Assembly: GCA_036297385.1 (NCBI GenBank)
Contig: JAXJLD010000117.1
Location: 36,580-100,579, forward strand
Origin: Ventricola sp036297385
Lineage (GTDB): Bacteria > Bacillota > Clostridia > Christensenellales > Aristaeellaceae
Direction: 5' to 3'
DNA length: 64,000 bases
Every line of letters begins with the position of its first letter. The first letter of the stretch is position 1. The translations under genes were made by a program, and so were the position numbers. The notes under the pieces were generated by a model, which saw only the letters and a program-made list of their open reading frames with translations, was not told the origin of the DNA and did no database searches. Below, piece after piece: positions 18,318-26,050 of the stretch.

Positions 18318-18331
18318 CAAACAGACGTTCT
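18318..18331. promoter_or_regulatory. putative LexA (SOS) box between divergent promoters
   Basis: CAAACAGACGTTCT matches the Bacillus-type consensus CGAACnnnnGTTCG at eight of ten defined positions. It lies directly upstream of the lexA -35 and 11 bp upstream of the -35 of the divergent cysteine-rich gene, so LexA bound here could control both. Confidence 0.6.
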
Positions 18332-18341
18332 CATATTGCGC

Positions 18342-18370
18342 TTGAATCCCAGCGGGATGCGTGCTATAAT
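18342..18370 (+). promoter_or_regulatory. promoter of the cysteine-rich mini-protein gene
   Basis: TTGAAT at 18342-18347 and TATAAT at 18365-18370 have a 17-bp spacer, and TGC precedes the -10 (extended -10). Confidence 0.8.
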
Positions 18371-18406
18371 AGGCCCCAAAATGGAAAGAAATAGGGGAGA
18401 TTGGCT

Positions 18407-18607
18407 GTGGAAAGAATCCGCTGTGTGCTTTATGATCGGGAGTGTATCGAATGCGGAGAATGCAATCGGTGCGACCTGGACCCAACAAAAATCTGCGATA
18501 ACTGCAAAAAGTGTATTGGGCTGGATAACAGCATGGAATATCGCGCAATCAAAATCGACGGCATCATTGACGAAACCATGAATCCTGACGAATACCTCGA
18601 CGATTGA
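18407..18607 (+). CDS. cysteine-rich small protein, probably metal- or Fe-S-binding
   Basis: This 66-residue protein has a compact cysteine array, CIECGECNRC followed by CDNCKKC, plus an N-terminal Cys: eight cysteines in the first 40 residues, mostly as CxxC pairs. That pattern suggests one or two zinc or iron-sulfur sites. The C-terminus is acidic (DETMNPDEYLDD). GTG 18407 has GGGGAGA seven bases upstream; a TTG at 18401 would leave no spacing. It is transcribed divergently from lexA with a probable SOS box between them. Similar short CxxC proteins occur in clostridia as hypotheticals; no function is known to me. Confidence 0.75.
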   Translation: MERIRCVLYDRECIECGECNRCDLDPTKICDNCKKCIGLDNSMEYRAIKIDGIIDETMNPDEYLDD

Positions 18608-18630
18608 CGAATCAAAGGAGGGCAGGAGAG

Positions 18631-19188
18631 ATGACGCATCAGGGTACGCAAAGGCTGGAAACAGATAGATTGGTTTTAAGGCGATTTACAGAGGATGATG
18701 CTGCATCCATGTATCGAAACTGGGCGGCAGATGAAGATGTTACAAAGTACCTGACATGGCCACCTCATGCCAATCTTGAAGTGAGCCGATCAATCGTGAA
18801 ACAATGGCTTCATGCCTATGAAAGCGAGCGATACTACCATTGGGCGATTGTATTGAAGTGCATTGACGAACCTATCGGGGGCATCTCTGTTGTGCGCATG
18901 GACGAAGAAGCTTCTGTCGCAGAAATCGGCTATTGTATCGGAAAGAACTGGTGGCATCAGGGCATTACTTCGGAAGCGCTGAAAGCCGTCATAGGGTTTC
19001 TCTTTGATCAAGCCGATGTCCATCATATCCAGTGCAGGCATGATCCACGAAATCCGAACTCTGGCAAGGTTATGAAGAAATGCGGCATGAAGTACAAAGA
19101 GACTCTGATCAATGCCGACAAGAACAACCAAGGCATCTGTGACGTTTGCTGTTACGAAATCAACAGTCCAAGTATTGACATCAATTAA
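18631..19188 (+). CDS. GNAT acetyltransferase, RimJ/RimL type
   Basis: Transfers acetyl from acetyl-CoA to an amine; the substrate is not predictable. The 185 residues show the RimJ/RimL-like start LETDRLVLRRFTEDDA, a central EIGYCIGKNWWHQGITSEAL segment that corresponds to GNAT motif A, and RHDPRNPNSGKVMKKCGM, the Asn-x-x-S motif of the C-terminal part. ATG 18631 follows CAGGAGAG; an upstream TTG at 18604 overlaps the preceding gene. It follows the cysteine-rich gene by 23 bp and may be co-transcribed. Confidence 0.88.
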   Translation: MTHQGTQRLETDRLVLRRFTEDDAASMYRNWAADEDVTKYLTWPPHANLEVSRSIVKQWLHAYESERYYHWAIVLKCIDEPIGGISVVRMDEEASVAEIGYCIGKNWWHQGITSEALKAVIGFLFDQADVHHIQCRHDPRNPNSGKVMKKCGMKYKETLINADKNNQGICDVCCYEINSPSIDIN

Positions 19189-19190
19189 AG

Positions 19191-19231
19191 AAAGCATCAG
19201 GAAGTATTTTCGACATCTTCCTGATGCTTTT
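19191..19231. terminator. terminator between converging acetyltransferase and recombinase genes
   Basis: Perfect 14-bp stem with arms AAAGCATCAGGAAG and CTTCCTGATGCTTT around a 12-base loop. Flanking A and T runs allow action in both directions. Confidence 0.9.
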
Positions 19232-19243
19232 ATATTCTGATAT

Positions 19244-20365
19244 TTATTCCTGATGATCCTGAGCAGAAAATGATTCGCCATGCGGTACAGCATCATCCCG
19301 CAGCACCGTTTTTTGTGCTGCCAACCTCCGGTGATCTTCCGAAATGGCTGCATAGTGTTTGCGAGTAGTATTCACATCAGAATGTCCCAGCACATCGGCC
19401 ACCAAGTAGATATCTCCGGTTTCCCGATATAGATTGGTGCCGAATGTACTACGCAGCTTATGCGGACTGATCTTCTTTTTGAGCGGCGCGGCAATAGCAG
19501 CATACTTTTTAACCATGTTTTCAACAGCACGCTGCGTTATACGCCTGCGCTGGATGGACAAAAAGAAAGCGTTTTCATGGCCGGGGAGCGCTTCGATTTG
19601 CCGACGTTCTTCCAGATAATCTTTGAGCGCTTCCGCAACTTCATCAGACAGGTACAAAATAACTTCCTTGCCGCCTTTGCGCGTAACGACGAAAGCATTT
19701 TGCTCAAAATCAAAATCGTCGATGTTTAGCCCGACGCATTCGCTGATTCGGATTCCCGTGCCCAGAAACAGGGAAAGCATCGCCAGATCGCGTTTGGCAG
19801 TCACACGATGGTATTTTCGATAGGTCTTAGGCAAGGACTGTCCGCTCTCGGCAACATCCAGAATCCGAGCGACCTCGTCTACATCCAAGCGAATGATCGC
19901 ACGCTCATGAAGCTTGGGCAGCGGCACAAGAGAAGCTGTATTGCTGTCGATATAACCATCGGAGAACAGGAATTTGTAGAATGCACGCAGGGAAGCGTAT
20001 TTTCGCTTGATCCCGTATTCGTGATTGCTGATTTCGCGAGAGGATATCTGGCCATCTTCAAGCTCTTCATTTTTGACGTAGAGAGAGAGATAGCGTGCAT
20101 AGCGCTCCAAATCCTGTTTGGTGACATTCTGAATGTCTTCAACCGTGAACTGTTCAATCGGCTTTCCGGAAAACTTGGGAAGTTCATCGGACAGATACTG
20201 AAAGAATAGCTTGAGATCATAGGCGTAGCTCAAGCGAGTAAGCGGGCTAGTCTGCTGTTCGATAGCAATGAAATAATCAGAGCAGATCTCCGGCAGCTCG
20301 CGAAGAAGCTCGCGCAGCCGCTTGGTACGGCGGATATCAGCTTGATCGTGGTATTCGTTCGCCAT
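19244..20365 (-). CDS. tyrosine recombinase, XerC/XerD type
   Basis: Catalyses site-specific strand exchange. The 373-residue protein has an N-terminal SAM-like DNA-binding domain (about 25-150) and a catalytic domain with the first Arg in GTGIRISE, a Lys in RKGGK, HKLR, and LGHSDVNTTRKHY giving the final His and nucleophile Tyr. It is longer than the usual 295-305 of XerC/XerD, with extra residues at both ends. ATG 20365 has GAAAGGA eight bases before it; a GTG at 20371 is too close. No phage or integron genes are near, so a housekeeping Xer role is plausible but unproven. Confidence 0.88.
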   Translation of the reverse strand: MANEYHDQADIRRTKRLRELLRELPEICSDYFIAIEQQTSPLTRLSYAYDLKLFFQYLSDELPKFSGKPIEQFTVEDIQNVTKQDLERYARYLSLYVKNEELEDGQISSREISNHEYGIKRKYASLRAFYKFLFSDGYIDSNTASLVPLPKLHERAIIRLDVDEVARILDVAESGQSLPKTYRKYHRVTAKRDLAMLSLFLGTGIRISECVGLNIDDFDFEQNAFVVTRKGGKEVILYLSDEVAEALKDYLEERRQIEALPGHENAFFLSIQRRRITQRAVENMVKKYAAIAAPLKKKISPHKLRSTFGTNLYRETGDIYLVADVLGHSDVNTTRKHYAAISEDHRRLAAQKTVLRDDAVPHGESFSAQDHQE

Positions 20366-20383
20366 AGGCACGTTCCTTTCTCA

Positions 20384-20417
20384 TAGACTTCGTAAAACCT
20401 GCGTTTCGCGAAGTCTA
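20384..20417. repeat. inverted repeat between rnhA and the recombinase gene
   Basis: TAGACTTCG (20384-20392) and CGAAGTCTA (20409-20417) are perfect 9-bp arms around 16 bases. No T run follows on either strand, so this is not a standard terminator. It lies immediately before the recombinase ribosome binding site and could be an operator, a recombinase site or an mRNA hairpin. It does not match the Firmicutes dif consensus. Confidence 0.65.
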
Positions 20418-20458
20418 CAAAAGACTTCCCCCTACATCATTTCTTCACGAAATCCAGC

Positions 20459-20902
20459 TCATTTACCTCGATGCTCTCGGATCTGCCCGGTTGCCAATTC
20501 GTCACAGCGATTGTTCCACTTGTTGTCAGCGTGTCCTTTGACTTTTACAATCGTCACTTGGTGCGGCTGCATGACGGTTAGCAGCCATTTCCAAAGATCC
20601 TGATTTTCAACCGGCTTTTTTGAGGCGTTCTTCCAGCCATTGCGCTGCCAGCCGTCAATCCATTTTTTGGAAAATGCGTTAACCAGATACGCCGAGTCCG
20701 AGTACAGCGTCACGTTACACGGCTGCTTAAGCGCCGTAAATCCCTGCACGGCAGCAAACAGCTCCATGCGGTTGTTGGTGGTTTCCGGCATATAGCCGGA
20801 GATTTCTTTGATGTGTTCGCCAAACATCAGCACGGTTCCCCAGCCACCCGGCCCCGGATTGCCGGAGCAAGCGCCGTCCGTATACATCAGAATATCCTTC
20901 AA
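20459..20902 (-). CDS. rnhA: ribonuclease HI
   Basis: Cuts the RNA strand of RNA:DNA hybrids. The 147-residue protein has all active-site residues: Asp9 in TDGACSGNPG, Glu in NNRMELFA, Asp in YSDSAYL and Asp in NNRCDELA, along with the GWQRNGWKNASKKPVEN basic loop region of type HI. The only plausible start is TTG 20902; the first ATG would remove the beta-strand before the catalytic Asp. A TATAAT hexamer at 20923-20928 (minus strand) could give it a short leader, or it may be read through from proC. Confidence 0.94.
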   Translation of the reverse strand: MKDILMYTDGACSGNPGPGGWGTVLMFGEHIKEISGYMPETTNNRMELFAAVQGFTALKQPCNVTLYSDSAYLVNAFSKKWIDGWQRNGWKNASKKPVENQDLWKWLLTVMQPHQVTIVKVKGHADNKWNNRCDELATGQIREHRGK

Positions 20903-20948
20903 GTCTGCAACCCCAAATCCAAATTATAATATAACATTAGCCTGAATA

Positions 20949-21743
20949 TTATTTTGAAAGCTTAGCAGTCTTTTCGATGGTTGCGGCAAGCGCATCCATA
21001 ACAGCAGCGCGCATACCGCCTTTTTCAAGCGCATATACGCCTTCAATGGTGGTTCCACCCGGCGAGCAGACTGCGTCTTTTAGCTTTCCGGGATGCTCGC
21101 CGGTCTCCTGTACCATCTTTGCTGCACCGATTAGCGTCTGTGCAGCAAGCTCGTAGGCCAGCGCACGCGGCACGCCATATCGAACGCCGCCATCTGCAAG
21201 GGCCTCAATAAACTGATAAACAAAAGCAGGCCCGCAGCCATTGATGCTTGTCGCCGCGACAAAGACGTGTTCTTCCACCTGAGCCACTTTTCCGCCCGCA
21301 GTAAAGACCGACTTGGCAAAGGCAAATTCCTCTTCCGTGCAGCGGCAATGGCTGCACAGCAGGCTCATGCCCTCTCCGACAGCCAGCGGCGTATTCGGCA
21401 TCACGCGGACGAAGTGCGTGCTTTGCGGAAATGCCGCTTCCAGCATCTCGTACGTCCAGCCAGCAATGATGGAAATCACCATTTTTCCGGAAAGATCTTC
21501 GTAAATCTCTCGGATCACCTGTGCAGCATAAACGGGCTTTACGGCCAGCAAAATGCAGTCACAAGCACGAACCAATTCGGGATTGCTGTCCATCACCTGA
21601 ACCCCCTGTGCTGCAAAGCGTGCGCAGAGCTCCGGCATTTTGTCCGTTACCGCAATTTCATCAGGCGACAGACCGCCATTTTTCAAAACGCCAGTAAGAA
21701 TCGCAGACCCCATATTGCCTGCGCCGATAAAACCAAGCTTCAT
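20949..21743 (-). CDS. proC: pyrroline-5-carboxylate reductase
   Basis: Last step of proline synthesis: reduces pyrroline-5-carboxylate with NAD(P)H. The 264 residues show the Rossmann motif GFIGAGNMGSAI at 4-15, AVKP at about 68, MPNTPLAVGEG and the C-terminal signature GGTTIEGVYALEKGG. An AAGGAGGG ribosome binding site lies seven bases before ATG 21743. proA and proB are not in the window. Confidence 0.96.
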   Translation of the reverse strand: MKLGFIGAGNMGSAILTGVLKNGGLSPDEIAVTDKMPELCARFAAQGVQVMDSNPELVRACDCILLAVKPVYAAQVIREIYEDLSGKMVISIIAGWTYEMLEAAFPQSTHFVRVMPNTPLAVGEGMSLLCSHCRCTEEEFAFAKSVFTAGGKVAQVEEHVFVAATSINGCGPAFVYQFIEALADGGVRYGVPRALAYELAAQTLIGAAKMVQETGEHPGKLKDAVCSPGGTTIEGVYALEKGGMRAAVMDALAATIEKTAKLSK

Positions 21744-21808
21744 CAGGAAACCCTCCTTGTCACCGTTTGGATGTTTGATTTAGGCAAATCCTTTGAGAAG
21801 GACGGCAG

Positions 21809-21851
21809 AAAAAAGCGCCGCCGACGCAGCATATGCCGCAGTCGGTGGCGC
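21809..21851 (-). terminator. terminator after upp
   Basis: On the minus strand the arms GCGCCACCGAC and GTCGGCGGCGC pair with one mismatch and are followed by a run of six T, a few bases after the upp stop. Confidence 0.9.
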
Positions 21852-21856
21852 GGATT

Positions 21857-22486
21857 TTACTTCGTGCCGAAAAGACGATCTCCGGCGTCGCCCAGACCCG
21901 GGATGATGTAGCCATTGTCATTCAGCTTCTCATCCATCGCCGCTACATAGATGTTAACATCCGGATGGTCTTCCTGCACGCGGCGAGTGCCTTCGGGCGC
22001 GGCGATCAGGCAGACCAGCTTGATGTGCTTGCAGCCGCGGCGCTTGAGGAAGCCGATGGCCGCGGAGGCAGAACCGCCCGTCGCCAGCATCGGATCAACC
22101 AGAAGGATTTCGCGCTCACCGCAATCCTCCGGCAACTTACAATAATACTCCACCGGCTCCAGCGTTTCCGGGTCGCGATACAGGCCGATGTGGCCAACCT
22201 TTGCAGACGGAACCAAGCTCATGATGCCGTCCACCATGCCCAGGCCAGCGCGCAGAATCGGCACAATAGCCAGCTTTTTGCCGGCGATCACCTTGGTCTG
22301 CGCACGGCAGATCGGCGTCTCAATTTCGATTTCACGCAGAGGCAAATCACGAGTAACCTCATAGGCCATCAACATGGAAATCTCATTAAGCAGCTCACGG
22401 AATTCCTTCGTGCCCGTCTCCTTATCTCTCATCAGGGATACCTTATGCTGAATCAGCGGATGATCCATTACAAGAACCTTTGCCAT
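21857..22486 (-). CDS. upp: uracil phosphoribosyltransferase
   Basis: Makes UMP from uracil and PRPP. The 209-residue length is exactly typical. Visible are the VMDHPLIQHKVSLMRD start, ILRAGLGM, the PRPP loop VDPMLATGGSASAAI and the C-terminal uracil-binding segment YIIPGLGDAGDRLFGTK. ATG 22486 has AAAGGAGG at ideal spacing; a longer in-frame extension runs across the promoter and can be discarded. Monocistronic, with its own promoter and terminator. A 6-bp hairpin (TGCGGC/GCCGCA, 22501-22520) in the leader has no T run. Confidence 0.96.
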   Translation of the reverse strand: MAKVLVMDHPLIQHKVSLMRDKETGTKEFRELLNEISMLMAYEVTRDLPLREIEIETPICRAQTKVIAGKKLAIVPILRAGLGMVDGIMSLVPSAKVGHIGLYRDPETLEPVEYYCKLPEDCGEREILLVDPMLATGGSASAAIGFLKRRGCKHIKLVCLIAAPEGTRRVQEDHPDVNIYVAAMDEKLNDNGYIIPGLGDAGDRLFGTK

Positions 22487-22535
22487 AATATCCTCCTTTG
22501 TGCGGCATTCTGTCGCCGCAGGGCTCATTTGTTTC

Positions 22536-22564
22536 ATTATAACATTTTGTGGGGAGAGCGGCAA
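22536..22564 (-). promoter_or_regulatory. upp promoter
   Basis: Minus-strand TTGCCG (22559-22564), 17-bp spacer, and TATAAT (22536-22541) preceded by TGT (extended -10). Confidence 0.75.
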
Positions 22565-22628
22565 GGTTTTCTTGAATATTCTCTCCGTATGTTTTTATTC
22601 AATTCCGATTTTCCGCCTTTTCCATTGC

Positions 22629-22657
22629 TTGACACGAGGATACGCCCGCGCTATACT
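22629..22657 (+). promoter_or_regulatory. promoter for lgt-pncB-recX
   Basis: Consensus TTGACA at 22629-22634, 17-bp spacer, TATACT at 22652-22657. This is one of the best matches in the window. Confidence 0.85.
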
Positions 22658-22692
22658 AAACCATAATACCTATAAAATAAGAATAGGAAAGT

Positions 22693-22712
22693 ATCTCCGG
22701 CTGACCGGAGAT
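22693..22712 (+). promoter_or_regulatory. leader stem-loop before lgt
   Basis: ATCTCCGG and CCGGAGAT pair perfectly around a CTGA loop in the lgt leader, two bases before the GCGGAGG ribosome binding site. The left arm could alternatively pair with that site, so a role in translation control is possible. No T run follows. Confidence 0.55.
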
Positions 22713-22725
22713 AGCGGAGGATGTT

Positions 22726-23883
22726 ATGCTCAGCAGACCCATGATTGACCGAATTGCATTCTTTGGCATCAGCTGGTATGCCATTTTGATTGTAGGCGCC
22801 GTTTTGATCGGGCTGGCCTTCTGTACGCGCGAAGCACGCAGGCTGAATATCCCTCAGGATACGCTGATTGATTTTCTGCTTTACGCCATTCCGCTGGCTA
22901 TCGTTTGCGCGCGTATCTACTACGTCATCTTTCGCTTCAATATGTTCAGCGAAGATCTGTGGTCGATTTTCAACATCCGGGAAGGCGGCCTCGCCATCTA
23001 TGGCGGTGTGATCGGTGGCCTGATCGCCGCAAAAATCGCTGCACGCAAGCATCATGTATCGGTGTGGACGCTTCTGGATATCGTTGCGCCGGCGCTGGTT
23101 CTTGGGCAAGGCATTGGGCGCTGGGGAAATTACATCAACATGGAGGCCTATGGCCTGCGCATCAACGAGGAGTACCTGCAATTCTTCCCCTTTGCGGTTG
23201 AAATTCCCGTCGGAGACGTGTGGTACTGGCACATGGCGACATTCTTCTACGAATTCTGCTGGGATGTGCTGGTTTTCGCGCTGCTGCTCGTCATTCGCCA
23301 TCACAAGCGCCGTAACGGCGATGTGTTCTGCTGGTATCTGCTGCTGTATTGCGCAGGGCGGACGGTCATTGAAGGTCTGCGCAACGACAGCCTGACCTTT
23401 ATCAGCGAATTCGTGCGAATCTCGCAGGTGCTGTCTGCTATAGCCGCCTTTGGCGTTGTCATCTATTTCTTCGTTCGTATTCGGGATCGCATCAGTCTGG
23501 TCACCATTGCGCCGCTGATCTGCGCTGTGCTTTGTTTGGTGACGACATTCCTCGGTGAATTTGAACGTGGGGCATACAGCACACTCTTCCCCTTCTCTCA
23601 AGGCAGTCTGGTGCTTCTGATTCTCGTGTCTGTTGCGATGATTGCACTGTGGACGGTGGACAGTGGTGCATTTGACTGGCGGACAGCTTTGCCACTCCTG
23701 CTGAATGCCGTGTTCATTGCAGGTCTTTTGATTGCAGGCGTAGGCCGCGCCAATGCCGACAACACCTATTACGTCTCTCTGCGCCAATGTGCTGCCATGA
23801 TCCAGTTGATTCTGTGCGGCTGGCTGCTGTGCTATCCCTTTTGCCCGGACACGAAGAAAGTAAGGAGGAATCGCCATGCGTAA
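22726..23883 (+). CDS. lgt: prolipoprotein diacylglyceryl transferase with C-terminal membrane extension
   Basis: Transfers diacylglycerol from phosphatidylglycerol to the lipobox Cys of prolipoproteins. The family core (about 1-265) has the GGLAIYGGVIGG motif, the Lgt signature GRWGNYINMEAYG and the RTVIEGLR motif with its essential Arg and Glu. The His that some Lgt proteins have in the first motif (HGG) is Tyr here, as in some clostridial members. About 110 residues with four more hydrophobic segments extend beyond the usual end near residue 270; their role is unknown. ATG 22726 follows GCGGAGG. The end overlaps pncB by 8 bp. Confidence 0.92.
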   Translation: MLSRPMIDRIAFFGISWYAILIVGAVLIGLAFCTREARRLNIPQDTLIDFLLYAIPLAIVCARIYYVIFRFNMFSEDLWSIFNIREGGLAIYGGVIGGLIAAKIAARKHHVSVWTLLDIVAPALVLGQGIGRWGNYINMEAYGLRINEEYLQFFPFAVEIPVGDVWYWHMATFFYEFCWDVLVFALLLVIRHHKRRNGDVFCWYLLLYCAGRTVIEGLRNDSLTFISEFVRISQVLSAIAAFGVVIYFFVRIRDRISLVTIAPLICAVLCLVTTFLGEFERGAYSTLFPFSQGSLVLLILVSVAMIALWTVDSGAFDWRTALPLLLNAVFIAGLLIAGVGRANADNTYYVSLRQCAAMIQLILCGWLLCYPFCPDTKKVRRNRHA

Positions 23884-25303
23884 CCTGACGATGATGACCG
23901 ATCTGTATGAGCTGACGATGATGAACGGCTACCTGCGCTACGGCAAAGCGCAGAACCGCGCCTGTTTTGATGTCTTTTACCGCAGACGCGGCGATATGAC
24001 GGCGTATGCCGTGGCGGCAGGTCTGGAGCAGGTGATCGAATATGTGCGGAATCTTCGCTTTACGCAGGAGGATATCGCCTATCTGCGCAGCCTTTCAACC
24101 TTCGATGAGTCGTTCCTCACCTATTTGGAAGGATTTCATTTCACAGGTGAAATCCTCGCCGTTCCCGAAGGAACCGTCATCTTCCCGGATGAACCGATCA
24201 TCCGCGTCATCGCCCCTATCATGGAAGCGCAGCTTCTGGAAACCGCCATGCTCAACATCATCAACCATCAGACGCTGATTGCAACCAAGGCGGCGCGCGT
24301 GGTACAGTCGGCACGTGGCGATAAGGTGCTGGAATTTGGTCTGCGCCGTGCGCAAGGGCCGGACGCGGGCATTTATGGCGCACGTGCCGCCATCATTGGC
24401 GGCTGTCAAGCGACGAGCAATGTGCTCACGGGTCAGCTTTTCGGCGTGCCGGTCGGCGGTACGCACGCCCATAGCTGGGTCATGTCGTTCGAGGACGAGC
24501 TGACAGCCTTTCGCGCATATGCGGATGTGTTCCCGGACAACTGCCTGCTGCTGGTAGATACCTATGATACGCTGAACAGCGGCGTTCCCAACGCCATCAC
24601 GGTCTTTAGAGAGCTTCGTGCGCGCGGCAAGGAGCCCGTCGGCATCCGGCTGGACAGCGGTGATCTGGCGTTTCTCAGCCGTCAGGCACGCGTCATGCTG
24701 GACGAAGCGGGCTTCCCGGAAGCAAAAATCTTTGCCTCTGGCGATCTGGACGAAGAGGTGATTTGGGATCTCAAGGCGCAGGGCGCGGCTATCGACGTTT
24801 GGGGTGTGGGCACGCGCATGATCACCAGCGCAGACAATCCTGCGCTGGGCGGCGTGTATAAGCTCGCTGCGGAGGAGATTGACGGGCAGTTTGTCCCGCG
24901 CATCAAGATCTCTGAGAATCCGGCAAAGATTACCAATCCGGGCGTCAAGCAACTGTATCGCTTCTACGACCGGCGCACAGGTAAGGCACTTGCAGATCTC
25001 ATCGCGCTCGACGACGAGGACTTTTCCTCCGGCGAGCCCATCGAAATCTTCGATCCGAAGAATACATGGAAGCGTATGAAGCTCTGCGATTACCGCGTGC
25101 GCAAGCTGCTTGTGCCTGTCTTTGAGGATGGAAAGCTCGTCTATCAATCCCCCGCTCTGCCGGACATTGCAGCCTATGCTAAGGCGGAAATGGATACCTT
25201 CTGGGATGAGTATAAGCGCCTCACCCGGCCTCATCTATACAAGGTCGATCTCTCTCAAAAGCTCTATGACCTCAAAATCAAGCTTTTGGAGGGCCGGAAC
25301 TAA
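23876..25303 (+). CDS. pncB: nicotinate phosphoribosyltransferase
   Basis: First step of the Preiss-Handler NAD salvage route: nicotinate, PRPP and ATP give NaMN. The 475-residue protein begins with LTMMTDLYELTMMNGYL, the hallmark start of the family, and has FGLRRAQGPDAGIYGARAA, the catalytic-His region GGTHAHSW and GIRLDSGDL. ATG 23876 is preceded by AAGGAGG within the end of lgt. Translation is probably coupled to lgt and to recX (TAATG overlap). Confidence 0.95.
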   Translation: MRNLTMMTDLYELTMMNGYLRYGKAQNRACFDVFYRRRGDMTAYAVAAGLEQVIEYVRNLRFTQEDIAYLRSLSTFDESFLTYLEGFHFTGEILAVPEGTVIFPDEPIIRVIAPIMEAQLLETAMLNIINHQTLIATKAARVVQSARGDKVLEFGLRRAQGPDAGIYGARAAIIGGCQATSNVLTGQLFGVPVGGTHAHSWVMSFEDELTAFRAYADVFPDNCLLLVDTYDTLNSGVPNAITVFRELRARGKEPVGIRLDSGDLAFLSRQARVMLDEAGFPEAKIFASGDLDEEVIWDLKAQGAAIDVWGVGTRMITSADNPALGGVYKLAAEEIDGQFVPRIKISENPAKITNPGVKQLYRFYDRRTGKALADLIALDDEDFSSGEPIEIFDPKNTWKRMKLCDYRVRKLLVPVFEDGKLVYQSPALPDIAAYAKAEMDTFWDEYKRLTRPHLYKVDLSQKLYDLKIKLLEGRN

Positions 25304-25923
25304 TGGAATCCCTGCGCATCTCAAGCGTTCGCCGTGCGCACGGCAGGGCGATTTTGACGCTCACAAGCGGAGAAGCCCTTGCCATGCCGCAAGCAATGCT
25401 GAAAGAGCGTCCATATCGCAGCGGAATGCCCTTTGATCGGATACAATTCGATACCTTTCTCACCGAACGAAGTGCCGCATTTGCGCTTCAAAAGGCGATA
25501 ATGTTACTGGCTTCGCGCGATAGAACTGAAAAGGAAATTGTAGATGCACTGCGGCAAAATGCCTATCCAGAGACAGCTATTGCTCAAGTGATGGCGCGTC
25601 TCCAACGGGAAGGCTATCTTGATGACGCATCGTTTGCGGAGCGTTGGACAGCTTCGCGTACAGCGCGCGGCTGGGGTACACGTCGTATCCGTCAGGAACT
25701 GTGTGCGAAGGGCGTAGAACGCGAGCAGATTGACCGTGTGCTCTCCTCTGCGGATGCAGACTCTGTGGCGGAATCAGCGCTCATGGTAGCACGAAAGGCT
25801 GCTAAGGGGCGGGATATGTCCTCTCTCGCATCAAGGCAGAAGGTCATCGCCATATTGGTCAGGCGCGGTTTTGACTTTTCGATTGCACGAAAGGCACTGG
25901 ATAAAATCGAAGAAGAAATGTAA
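25303..25923 (+). CDS. recX: regulatory protein RecX
   Basis: Binds RecA filaments and limits recombinase activity. The 206-residue protein consists of about 55 residues of N-terminal beta-rich sequence and three-helix RecX repeats: ALLASRDRTEKEIVDAL-like, YLDDASFAERWTASR, and GTRRIRQELCAKGVEREQID. The conserved first repeat, with its Arg/Thr/Glu, and the YLDD.FA motif are clear. Its start overlaps the pncB stop by one base. recA is not in the window. Confidence 0.9.
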   Translation: MESLRISSVRRAHGRAILTLTSGEALAMPQAMLKERPYRSGMPFDRIQFDTFLTERSAAFALQKAIMLLASRDRTEKEIVDALRQNAYPETAIAQVMARLQREGYLDDASFAERWTASRTARGWGTRRIRQELCAKGVEREQIDRVLSSADADSVAESALMVARKAAKGRDMSSLASRQKVIAILVRRGFDFSIARKALDKIEEEM

Positions 25924-26010
25924 ATCTGCATACGAGATAAAGTAAAATGCAGTTGTGACAGCGATCTCGACATAGATTATGGCTTCATTTATTTGAGAAT
26001 AGCATAAATA

Positions 26011-26043
26011 ATCAAAACCACCGGCTAAGCCGGTGGTTTTGAT
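26011..26043. terminator. bidirectional terminator between recX and atpC
   Basis: Perfect 15-bp stem, ATCAAAACCACCGGC pairing with GCCGGTGGTTTTGAT around a TAA loop. It ends both the recX transcript and the atp operon. Confidence 0.92.
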
Positions 26044-26050
26044 TTGCACG

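Noticed and set aside
19244..20365. An integrated phage or genomic island marked by the tyrosine recombinase
   Set aside because: Neighbours are housekeeping genes, there is no tRNA or flanking direct repeat, and composition does not change.
20384..20417. A dif site at the inverted repeat
   Set aside because: Arms and 16-base centre do not match the Firmicutes dif consensus, which has a 6-bp centre.
22651..23877. Long minus-strand frame (about 400 codons) opposite lgt
   Set aside because: Low-complexity Gln/His/Asn-rich composition and full overlap with lgt mark it as a shadow.
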